From contig CAXKVR010000315.1 in NCBI GenBank assembly GCA_964058845.1, positions 144,725-208,724 of the forward strand: 64,000 bases of DNA, written 5' to 3'. The DNA is from Carex sylvatica. Lineage: Eukaryota; Streptophyta; Magnoliopsida; Poales; Cyperaceae. Positions 48,801 to 58,709 of this stretch are shown here, one piece after another (position 1 is the stretch's first letter; the number at the start of each line of letters is the position of its first letter). A program made the position numbers and the translations under genes. The notes below the pieces were generated by a model, which worked only from the letters and a program-made list of their open reading frames with translations, did not search any database and had not been told where the DNA came from.

Positions 48801-48831
48801 GATGACACTGGAGAGAAAGGGAAGCAGCCAT
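45812..48831 (-). CDS. DCL-family chloroplast protein (DUF3223), 3 exons
   Basis: The DCL family (tomato Defective Chloroplasts and Leaves) acts in plastids and is needed for chloroplast development, including plastid rRNA processing. Exons: 48831-48473, 47904-47790, 45982-45812, all GT-AG with matching phases, giving 214 residues, close to tomato DCL. The N-terminus MAASLSLQCHPFLSFPTKR has transit-peptide composition. An acidic stretch (EENEVKIDEEEEVKLKED) spans about 60-80. The DUF3223 region, about 115-214, has the expected order: RLSPEHEASILTKLLPYHPE, KIGCGVDYIKV, HPEYGKSRCLFVVRTDG, DFSFWKCIKG and IRKKYPLYADIFIQNHF. Intron 2 (1.8 kb) holds two MITEs. Which DCL paralogue it is cannot be told. 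It is not Dicer-like despite the abbreviation. Confidence 0.92.
46036..46483. mobile_element. Mutator-type MITE, family D, copy 2, in DCL intron 2
   Basis: A 448-bp homologue of 19,135-19,512 with ends GAGTGAGGCTGTGTTACTAT and CCATAGCCTCACTC. The 9-bp flanks AATATTTTT (46,027-46,035) and AATTTTTTT (46,484-46,492) differ at one base. Confidence 0.8.
47371..47720. mobile_element. Foldback MITE in DCL intron 2
   Basis: About 350 bp with inverted ends around TTTTTTATTTATAGAAATA and TATTTCTATAAATAAAAA, then AATATAGGGTTCTAGA against TCTAGAACCCCATATT. Inside are GTAGAAAGAACCGAAA against TTTCGGTTCTTTCTA, and three copies of CCCTTTAGGGA or CCCTAAAGGGA. The short frame at 47,445-47,669 is not a gene. 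Confidence 0.75.
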
Positions 48832-50289
48832 TTTTGCGAAAAAGAGAATATTTTGTGGGAGCGCTGTTTCGTCGGGTGAAATTTGAGCTCAGCTCATTGC
48901 TTGATTCGATAAATTTTACCTTGTTGGTTGTATGCGTCTCCTCCTCTCGTTGGGGCTTGCGTTGCGTTGCGCCCACTTTTTCTCTTTTGTGCGAGTGTAG
49001 TTACGGCAGTGCTTGGCTGCAGAGAAGAAGCGAAGCGCCTTTGGTTGTCTGAGAAGTGCGAGGATAGGATATTTATTTTCTTGTGCCCCTAAAAGAAAGA
49101 TATATTTACAAATAAAAATATAAAATTAGTAGTCGTACTGTATACGAGTCTGGTCAATTTTTTTGTCAGTGAATGTAGAAACAATAGTATAATGTAGAAA
49201 TATACAACCGAAACAACCCATTTTAATAGGCCTACGGGCTGTGAAAGAAGCAAAAAAAAAAAAAAAATTCATATCCGTCCAAAGTAAACAAATATATATG
49301 TATTTTAATATATTACTAATCATGTAGATAGAATTGTGTATTAAATTTAGTATAATTTAAATTTTGGTACAATTTGAAAACGGGTTGGCCCCCAATTTAG
49401 TGCTAGTACAGATTAATAAGTATGTTTTTAAAATTGATTGACGAATGGACAATAAATTTTCTAAGTTACATCAGATTTGATGAATGGAATATTATATACT
49501 AGAACAAGTTATTTATAATTTAATTTGTAAATTTAAGTAAGTACCTCAACAATTTTGATGGTCATTATGGCAAAGGCAGCCTTCTGTATAGTTTAAAATC
49601 CAGATAGAAATCTCTAGTGCATATTAAAAATAGTTGAGTGACTTGACCTCAAACTTTAAAAAAATGATGGTCAATAAATAAATGTATTGTTTATATCTTC
49701 ATTCATATATTAAGCATGTAAATGTCCTGATTAGCTAACAACTGCGATTAAAAGATTAACTTTTGCATTATATATCAGCCCTCCAATCAAATAATATGTC
49801 TTATTTTGATTCTATGCATCTTTTTGATATTTTTCTACGTGTAGAAGTCTATATTTATTTAGACATGCACTCGTCACATACAAATTGTGTTATCTTTTTA
49901 CTGGTCCTCATTTCTTTTCATTTCTTAAATACCATTTAAAGAAATTTTAGATTAATTGATAATTGATATCTTCATTTCTTTTCTTTTTTTATATCATTTA
50001 AGTAATGTTATTTGTCATTTAATATGTTATTTTGTATGAGATTTTTGAATGAAAATTTATTCAAAGATCAATAAAATATGTATGTCATTTAAAAAATATT
50101 ATTTACACTATAGATGTCATTTAATATATCATTTAGTAATGTATTTGTTATTTAGTATTTTTTTTATGAAAATATGTTATTTTATATGTGATTTTCTCTC
50201 TCTTATAATATGTCATTTCTATAACGGACAGACATGACACGATACTAGTAACATATTTAACATAAATAACTATTTACCTCCATTTACCA
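48832..50289. repeat. DCL upstream region and a dispersed transposon family
   Basis: 48,832-49,080 is the DCL 5' leader and promoter. From about 49,690 to 49,890 the sequence matches the arms of the amylase inverted repeat (CCTCCAATCAAATAATATG, ACGTGTAGAAGTCTA). It ends near 50,250 with ACGGACAGACATGACACGAT, a relative of the CGTGTCCGTTGCAACG word in that repeat's spacer. Confidence 0.5.
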
Positions 50290-50572
50290 AGAGCCAGGGG
50301 CAGAACTAGAGGGGTAGCTGAAAATTAAAATGAATAATTGTAGTGAGTGTGATTTGAATTCAAAACCTCTCAACTGCAAAATAGAGCTTTAACCACTATA
50401 CTATAATTAAACATTAATCACTTATTGTGAGTGATTAGAGTATATAGAAAGTTTAAAAAAAAAATTTAATTAAATTCTTATACATATAATTAAAAAGATT
50501 TAAATTATAGAGGTGGCTTAGTCAAAAATGACTAAGCCTTAGATCCGCCCCTTCCAAAAAACTTCTTCCATC
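50290..50572 (-). mobile_element. Short element with tRNA-like internal boxes
   Basis: Ends GGGGCAGAACTAGAGGGG and TTAGATCCGCCCC are imperfect inverses. On the minus strand the interior reads TATAGTGGTTAAAGC (like a pol III box A) and, about 20-30 bases on, GGTTTTGAATTCAAATC (like box B), as in tRNA-derived SINEs. It could be a MITE that captured a tRNA-like piece. A related end pair occurs at about 58,447-58,669. Confidence 0.45.
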
Positions 50573-50914
50573 ATACCTTAAACTTCTAAAGGTATCTCAT
50601 TCCCCCACCCACAATATACATAATGTTAGCGCAAAACATGTCAATAAATTTAAATGATATATCTATACTGCGTACTGTAAACAATTGGAGGGTTTTGCAT
50701 ATTCATATGTTATTCAGATATCAAAAATAAAAATATTTCTATAAGACACTGATGGATATTAAAAAAATAACTTCAGCGCAATAATCATATTTTGGATAGG
50801 GAATGTTTGTGTTTTTTATGTATATAACCTCTATTTGTAATTTTGTATTCTAGAAATCCTAAAAGCACACCAATTCCATGGAGATATTATTTCATATTTA
50901 CTTCGCATTACAAA

Positions 50915-51553
50915 TAGGGGTGTCAATGGATACGAAATGGGGAGGGAGGAACTATTTTCACACCCATACCCACTAAGAATTGATCTTATTCATACTTTAT
51001 CCATACCCGTTAAGATTTTTTCTTACCCTACGCTACCCATATCCGTTAAAATTAACGGGTAACGAAACGGTAGTGGGCGAATAATGAATAATACAAATAT
51101 AATAATTTTATTAATTTTATTAATTTTTCAAATAAACCATCAAAACTTATCATGTCATATATATGCAATCACAATTACTAATATAAAATTAAAATATAAA
51201 TATGCAATTAATTCTAAGTAATAGTTTTTTATTAAGCAAAAAAAATCAAAATCACAAATATATCTTCTAACAAATTTAATTTCTTAACAAAATAATAAAA
51301 CATTCAAATAAAAAAGTAAATTATTTAGCATAATATTTTTCTTATGATGTAATTTATTTTATATAATTACCCGTTACCTAACGGGTACGAAATAACCTTT
51401 ACCCGTATTCTTACCCATTTATCTAATGAAAAAAAATCCTTACCCATACCCATATCCAATAAATTAACGGAAAAAAAAATCTTATCCATACCTGTCTTAT
51501 CGAATACGATATGGATAGGATAAATGGGTAAATGGGTGTCATTGACACCCCTA
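50915..51553. mobile_element. hAT-type MITE, complete
   Basis: A 639-bp element with ends TAGGGGTGTCAATGG and CATTGACACCCCTA. The 8-bp flanks ATTACAAA (50,907-50,914) and ATCACAAA (51,554-51,561) differ at one base. The subterminal regions are full of TACCCAT/ATGGGTA and ACGGGTA words, typical binding-site-like repeats. It has no transposase. Confidence 0.85.
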
Positions 51554-51561
51554 ATCACAAA

Positions 51562-52038
51562 GACAATTTTCTGTCTATTCAAACCCGCCACCGACGCTCC
51601 ATATCTCATTTGATTGTCCTCTTACTTTCTATTAATTATTCTCTTGATTAGATTATTAATTACATCCGTTTATACCTTTAACCTGGACAGATGTTGTCAA
51701 ATCTTTCAATAGAATAGAAAGCATGAAAAAGTTAAAACGGATCCTAAAACTTCTTTTTAAGGAAACGATTTATGAAAGAAAAATACTTTGTGAAAATCAA
51801 ATAAATCCAGTAAAACCCAGTGCTTCAAAATACAGATCCATAATGTCAAACAACTTTCACTGGTTCTATTTTTTTAGCCCAATTACTTTAATTGGGCCTA
51901 ATTTCTCAGACCAATTTTAACTGGGCCTAGTACTTCCGAAAAAAACCCATGATGTACTGTTACCTTCACTCGAAATAAATACGGATCATCAATATCTGTT
52001 CGTCAATTAAAATTTCTATAAGACAAGTAATCTCTGTT
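51562..52038. other. Intergenic DNA
   Basis: A short palindromic stretch TTTAGCCCAATTACTT and AATTGGGCCTAATT lies at about 51,875-51,900. No gene. Confidence 0.35.
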
Positions 52039-52047
52039 CTAAATAAT

Positions 52048-52443
52048 GAGGGCTCAAATGCCCCCTTTGCTTCATGCACTAATTGTATCTCGATATTTTT
52101 ATTTTTTATTTTAAAGTTCAAATAAAAAATCTGAACATTTCAATATAATATCCACATTTAAATGTGCTTACACATCAAATTTTATAATTTTTAGAATTTT
52201 TTTACTATTTTATAAGGTAGGTACAAAATTAATATTTTTCAAAAAATTGTAGACAATATAAAAACAGTGATTTTGTACATATTTTAAAAAATAATAATTT
52301 TTTTTACAAATATAAAATTTAATCTTTAAACATATTTTAATGTGTATATCATATTGAGCGGTTCAGATATTTTGTTTGAACTTTGAAATTGAAAATAAAT
52401 ATGTTGGAATACAATTAAAGCATGAAATAGTGTAGTCCTCCTC
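52048..52443. mobile_element. Mutator-type MITE with shared core (copy G)
   Basis: A 396-bp element flanked by a perfect 9-bp duplication, CTAAATAAT, at 52,039-52,047 and 52,444-52,452. Outer ends are GAGGGCTCAAATG and CTACACTA-like ...TCCTCCTC. The palindromic core (TTTACTATTTTATAAGGTAG, AACATATTTTAATGTG) is homologous to family D and to 54,958-55,336. Confidence 0.8.
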
Positions 52444-52452
52444 CTAAATAAT

Positions 52453-53270
52453 AACTTAGTTCATCAAGTCTAAATGACAAGTAATCTCTGCTCTATATGT
52501 TAGTATGTTACCCGAGGCCGAGATTATACATGATTCATGTGAGATACACAAATTGCTACAAAGTAGGCGCCACAGAAGATCCAAGATGTCCAGTTGGCAG
52601 GGCATGGCTGCACGTCGAAGCGGAAAGGTATTTGACGTGGAGTAGTGGGATTTGCTTTCTTACCACCTGAGGGAATGGGAATATTCCCCTTCCTCTGATC
52701 ATCTCTCAGTGGAATCAGAATTTCACAGAAATGAGATTAGATAGTGAGAGGAAAAGGATAACGACCGCAGGCGACCAGCTTGCAATCACGTGATAAGCGC
52801 GTGACATAATATTCTAAAGAAAATGGGGTAAATATATTGACAGAGCAATTTTTCTTTCATGGAGCGCACTAGTTATATACAACGCCGTTTTAACTCTATT
52901 AGTTGTAAACTGCATGAAACAAAATCACCTCTGTCACTACATATGAAAATTAGCTAGAGACGAATAATTTCCAGCCAATTCATCGACACTAATGCGGGCC
53001 CACCAAAATTCATCGTACGACTCAAGCTAACCTCTTTGCTTTCGATCTGTGATCCTGTTTCCTGGGTGTACTTAGGCTGTCGCTTTTTTTAATTTACATT
53101 ATAATATAAGTAGGCAGGTTTAGTTAGGTCATCTTATCAACCCGAAGCTACTTGCCAACTTCATCGATTTTGCTTGAGGACGTGTTCTCTCGCATTACTG
53201 TTTACGTGGAAAGAAAAAATAAAAAAATTTCACGTAAATAGTAAAAAGCAGTTTAAATTTTCACTTTTTC
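52453..53270. other. Intergenic DNA
   Basis: No gene. It includes a short GC-richer part at about 52,560-52,800 with no long frame. Confidence 0.35.
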
Positions 53271-53281
53271 TATGGAATGAA

Positions 53282-53478
53282 ATCTGTTACGATTCAAATT
53301 TGATGAACAGTACTCTGAAATCTTTGCTTTTCCAAATCTAACCATTCAACTTTTTTTGTGCACGTATCTCCAAACAGCTAGTTTTTATGTGCACACATCT
53401 CAAAATAAATCGACAATTGGATTTGAAAAAGTAGAGATTTCAGAGTACTGTTCATCCCATTCGAATCGCAGCAGATTT
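53282..53478. repeat. Foldback of about 195 bp
   Basis: The left arm GATGAACAGTACTCTGAAAT and right arm ATTTCAGAGTACTGTTCATC are exact inverses over 20 bases and continue imperfectly on both sides (TTCCAAATCTAACCATT against AATTGGATTTGAAAA). The loop includes two GTGCAC words. Confidence 0.7.
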
Positions 53479-54948
53479 GTTTCTCTTTTCCTATATCTAT
53501 ACTCATTCTCATCAGTGGGCCGAACAGGACCTGAGTCTATTTATGTTGTAATGTGTGTCCATTTTTTTTTTTTTTTACAAAAATTACCTAGAATTTGACA
53601 ATATATATAATTATCTTTAAATAGTTGGTATTTTCCAGGTAAGTAGACAAAAATGAGACGGAAGATTCAAGGAATCCCCATCGGACCATAATCATGATGT
53701 GCTTGATTTGAATAATATTTATATTATATTTAAAATTTAAAATTATTACTTTTTCAGGACCACTTAGAATTTATTTTAAATTTAACGTAATATACAATTC
53801 ACGATATTTACCTCATATTATTTATAAAATCAATAGGTTTAATTATTTTGTACAAATATCAATATTTCATGTATTATTTAAATTATGAAACAACGAACTA
53901 TTTTCTAATTATCTCTTCTCTCTTATTAAGCATCAAGATGTTCTAAAGATGTTCTAATCCGACAACAGTTATGACTAAAATATAAAATTTTGAATTGAAT
54001 ATCAACCGTCTGATTAAATAATTTGTCTTTTTTTATTTTATATTTTATTTTATGTTATTTTAAGTGTAGAAGGCTAAATTTATCTAGATACGTATTCGCC
54101 ACACATACTTGCTGCACTTATTTGATAGTCAAATACTCGATTTTTTAGATTGGTCCTGATTTCTTTTTTATTTTTAAATATCATTTGATTGGTCATATGT
54201 TTATTTTTTTTTCTATATTGTATATCATTTAAGGAATATTATTTGTCATTTAATGATCTAATTTAAGTAAATATGATTCTTTTTTATTCACAATATGTAC
54301 CAATAATTTGAGATCATTGAGGATCTATGCTAATAAAAAGTGTTAACATTTTTACCTTTATCAACTTTGATAAAAAACTATGTTGAATAATTAAAATGTA
54401 AAAGATGAAAAAAAAAAAACTCAAAAGGCGAATAAGGATGACCTTCTTGCCAGCGGAAGTAAAGAATAATTAAAGAAATCTTAAATTTGAGAGGACGTAA
54501 AAAGTCACATTTGTTCTCATCACTGATTATTTAACTATTTATTTTAATAAGTGGAATATTATCGGCGTAAAACACAATAATAATTTATATTGCAAAGTCA
54601 GTAATTTTCTTTGAAACATTTAAAAGAGTGAGGGATGCACAACTTACAATTTCTTTTACGAAAAAAACTAGAGCCGAATAATGTGTTATGTTCTAACTTA
54701 ACTTTTTATAATTAAAATAACTTTTTATAATTAAAATATATAGTTGAAATTCAAGAAGTATTTTTGTCAGTTACTATTCTATTAACTTAAAAATAAACAT
54801 GATGTTCTAGGATTATATACAAAAAATATAGTTTATCAGTAGAACTTGAGAGAGAAATAAGATATGAACTATATTAATTAAACATTTCAAATTTTATTAT
54901 GTCTTCAATTGTAGCAATTAAATATTTATTATCTCTTTGTCTGATACA
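53479..54948. other. AT-rich intergenic DNA with an old repeat copy
   Basis: 53,935-54,115 is a diverged relative of the amylase inverted-repeat arm (ATGTTCTAATC, GTGTAGAAGGCTAAATTTA). No gene. A direct duplicate ACTTTTTATAATTAAAATA lies at about 54,702-54,740. Confidence 0.4.
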
Positions 54949-54957
54949 ATGTTTATA

Positions 54958-55336
54958 GAGGAGGGATCCAATTACACTCTTTTTTGGTGACACCGAATTA
55001 CACTCTTCATTTTCAAAGTTTTCAAATTTCAAACAGTAGATCCAAACCGTTCAACATAATGGATATGTTAAAATGTGCTTGTAGATCAAATTTTACATTT
55101 TTTGAAATTTTTTTTACTATTTATTAAGTATTTAACAAAATTGCTATATTTAGACAGTTGAATTTTTGTACCCATCTTAATCAATAGTAAAAAAATTCAG
55201 AAAAATATAAAATTTGATCTGCAAGCACATTTTAACATATCCATCGAGTTGAACGGTTTGGATCGACTGTTTGGACTTTGTAAACATAAGGTGTAATCCG
55301 ATGTCACCAAAAAAGAATGTAATTGGATCCCTCCTC
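54958..55336. mobile_element. Mutator-type MITE with shared core (copy H)
   Basis: A 379-bp element with ends GAGGAGGGATCCAATTACAC and TAATTGGATCCCTCCTC. It is flanked by a perfect 9-bp duplication, ATGTTTATA, at 54,949-54,957 and 55,337-55,345. The core is homologous to family D and copy G. Outer ends are unrelated to theirs apart from GAG...CTC. Confidence 0.87.
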
Positions 55337-55345
55337 ATGTTTATA

Positions 55346-57160
55346 ATATAGCTATTAATATGATATCTTCAATCTGCACTAAGTCGATATTATTATCATT
55401 GGAACTTATTATACTAATTAACTTTTTATTTATAATTCTGATTTTGAACCAATCTATTTTAATATTATTCATGAATATTGTTAAATAATTATTCTCTTCA
55501 CTGGACTACTTTTTGTATGAAAATAATATTATATGATATTTTTTTTTGTTCTCTAATAATATATTCCCATTGTAATGGACGAACACAATACTAATATTCA
55601 TATTATACATGAATTAGGAATTTTAAACCTCATTGAGTTATTCATCACGTAATGTTTTGTTGTATATATAATAAGATTAATTAGAATAGCCAAATCAAAA
55701 ATAGCTATTGTTTGTTTTATTAGAATAGCTAAACCTCAAAACTCTTAATAATAGCCTATTTTAATAAGACAAAAATTTGAATTCACTATTCTAGCTATTC
55801 TAAATCAATCAAACATCAAATAGACTTATTGAATCCAAAACACTTTGGAAGTCATTGTCAACATTAATTGTGTTATCACTTGATTTACTAGTTGTATTCG
55901 ATGTACTTTGAAATTTTGGAATTCAGTGGGATCAAGGAACTCTGACGGAGTAAATGTAGCTCTTTCATTGAGATTTACGGTGCAAATCAGTATGAAATCA
56001 ATTTTTCTAAAACGGTTTCTAACGCGCATTCAACATTTTTTGTCCATTCAATTTTAATATGCATCCTATTATTAAAATTTAAATATAAAATCTGAAACTT
56101 TTTTCTTTTTTTATTCAATGTACAAATCAATGGGGATTAATAAAATGCAGATTATCAATGTGATATAAAATTTTCATATAAACAAGATCCTTAAATTAAT
56201 TAATACCAGTGTTAGAATTTTGTCCATTAAAGATGTTGACAGAGATAATTTTACTTCTGACAGCGAATTAGTAATGTATTTTGTTATTTTGTCACTATTA
56301 GTAATGGGATGTATAAAGTCAAACTAGCTCTGTCAATATCTTTACAGAAATTTGAATTTAATATTTACCATGAAAGACTACCACCGTAATTATTCCGTTA
56401 ATAGTGTCAACTTTCTTTGAAAAATGACTTGGTATATTCAAGTAGCATATGCTAGCAGACTAGCAGTAATTTATAGACGTGGGTTCTCTGTATGTCAGCC
56501 TGAAAGCAACCGAAAGTAAAACTTCTCCTAAAAAAAATGTATTTTAACCCCTTTCCATGCAAATTGAACTTCTTTAAGTCAATTTTACCATCTTTGAACC
56601 GACCAGGTTAATTTTTGTTATCTTCAAGCAAAAATACAAGAAAATGATGTCTGCATCCACTAGTCCACTGAAGTTACCTTTTTAATCATCTTTTGATGAT
56701 AATTTGAAGCCCTTCATCAACCAATGTTCACAAACCAAACTATAATATATGTCATTGCATATTGATTTATATAAAAAATATTTAAAATTTTAGTTAAATT
56801 ATATTTTCTTCTAAAGAGTAGCAAATTATTGATCAATGATATGAAAACTGGATACAAAGTTTAATCAGATAATATAGTAATTAAAACAAATAAATTAATG
56901 GAGGCTACTAAAAGAACAAGAAAGATGAGTTTAGATTTTTTTTATAATTGTTAACTAGCTAGTGTGAATAATATAGTGATTGGGGATCGGATTAGAGCAG
57001 TTAATGGGTCTGACATTATTCTTTAATTTTTTAGATCCGATATGACCCATCAAAAGTAAGAATAGTCCGACTCATGCTCACCCTATATATCTATTTAACT
57101 CGACAATTAGAGTCCAGTTAATGTTATAATATTATAATTTCAATCTAAGTTATAACATAT
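55346..57160. other. AT-rich intergenic DNA
   Basis: No supported gene. AATAGC(C/T)AAA and AGCTATT words recur at about 55,680-55,810. The short minus-strand frame at 55,826-56,029 has no domain. Confidence 0.4.
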
Positions 57161-57164
57161 TTGT

Positions 57165-57642
57165 TGTTTTAAAGTCCAAACAATCGATCTGAACTGCTCA
57201 ATATGTTCTTCATATTAAAATGTATTAGGAGATCAAATTATATATAGAGAGAGAGAGAGATGGGCTACGGTACAAATGTATAGCCTCTTTTGTATATTGC
57301 TATAAATCACGTAATTTAAAATTCAAATAATCGATACAAACCGTTCATCTTGTTGTCCATATTAATATGTATTTGGAGACCAAATTTTACATTTTTTGGA
57401 AAAAATTTACTATTTTTTTAGATTTATTGAAAATTGCTGTTTTTTTATGGTCCAGATGCGATTTTCAATAAATCTAAAAAAATAGTAAAAAATAAATAAA
57501 TAATGTAAAATTTGGTCTCCAAACACATATTAATATGGACAACAAGATGAACAGTTTGGATCGATTATTTGGTATTTGTATCCGGTGATTTATAGTCCAA
57601 TGTACAAAGATGTTTATACATTGCAATGTACCATATATCGTC
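57165..57642. mobile_element. Shared-core MITE (copy I) beside a half copy
   Basis: About 57,262-57,642 is an inverted-repeat element with ends near GGCTACGGTACAAATGTATA and CAATGTACCATAT. The centre TTTTTTAGATTTATTGAAAA mirrors TTTTCAATAAATCTAAAAAA. Just before it, 57,165-57,240 is half of another copy, followed by a GA microsatellite (57,243-57,261). Target duplications are unclear. Confidence 0.65.
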
Positions 57643-58440
57643 TAATTTAAGTATAATGTTTGTTGGGTGAGATTTAATTTTTTTTGTGGTAATCACGTCC
57701 ATTCAGTTTATCATTTATTTGGATTAGTATTGTTAACAATTTGAAGTCAACTAATATACTATTAAACTTCTCAAGTTTAATGTACTTTCTTTTTAGAAAA
57801 ATTAAGATTTAATTTTTTGTTTCATTTAGGATGTTTCTGTTTCTTTTATTATTATTTTTATTTAGAATATTCGAACCACATATATTTTAATAAACTCCAG
57901 GAAATTTTAATATCATAATGAAGAGGTACACAGATTAACAATTATTCTCTTTGGTAAATAGAATATTTCAATTGTTCAAACAAACACGCTCATATAATGC
58001 ATCTACAAATATTCACGTTGCATAAATTAATGTATGCATCCTCAATTATTATGGAATGTATATTTAATTTTGTAGAATGTATACTTGTGTTTTTTTTTTT
58101 TTCAAATGTTGATAAAAAAATTATATAATAATATTTAGAAATAATGACTCGGATAACATATTTAATATTTATAGAAAAAGAAGTGTAAGAACAACTTCAT
58201 CCTTAGTTGTGGAAATATGACCTCCTCGGCCATTCTTTTCGTTTAAACTAACATAAGACTTATGATGTACATTATTTTCATTTAAATTAAAGTGACACTT
58301 AAGATGTACTCTAAATATTACATTTTTTTTTTAGTGAGAAAGAAAGTTTAGAAAGTATCTTACGATATTACTGTCCTGTGGGACTCTAATTCATAATGTA
58401 ATCAAAATTAATTATATTAAACTATTGGCTATATGACAAA
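57643..58440. other. AT-rich intergenic DNA
   Basis: No gene or clear repeat boundary seen. Confidence 0.35.
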
Positions 58441-58446
58441 ATCCTC

Positions 58447-58669
58447 AGGGCAGAATCAGAATTTTTGTTAAGGGTAAATTAAAATAACGAATTACATTTA
58501 AATAGCTAGTTGGGTTCAAATTCATTAGCTAATCGGGTACTGGATAAAAAAAAATACTCAACTTATACTTTTCAATGCTCTGACTTCTAACTCTAAACAT
58601 ATCGATAAAATTTTAAATCCAAGGGGACAGTTGCCCCTCCCCCAAGCTCTATTTGGATCCGCTCCTGAA
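58447..58669. mobile_element. MITE-like element related to 50,290-50,572
   Basis: Ends TCAGGGCAGAATCAGAAT and ATTTGGATCCGCTCCTGA are imperfect inverses of the GGGGCGGATC type. Confidence 0.45.
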
Positions 58670-58709
58670 AATCAAAGTACATGAATAATTCAGTAAAGTC
58701 TACAATTTG

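Noticed and set aside
45812..48831. Dicer-like RNase
   Set aside because: The shared DCL abbreviation is a coincidence. There are no helicase, PAZ or RNase III motifs, and the domain is DUF3223.
48518..49052. Plus-strand and alternate-phase frames at the DCL first exon
   Set aside because: Shadows of the DCL exon. The minus-strand frame from 48,831 joins two further exons with a complete DUF3223 domain.
50351..50405. A true tRNA gene
   Set aside because: The A and B box-like words cannot be folded into a cloverleaf with an acceptor stem, and the context is a repeat.
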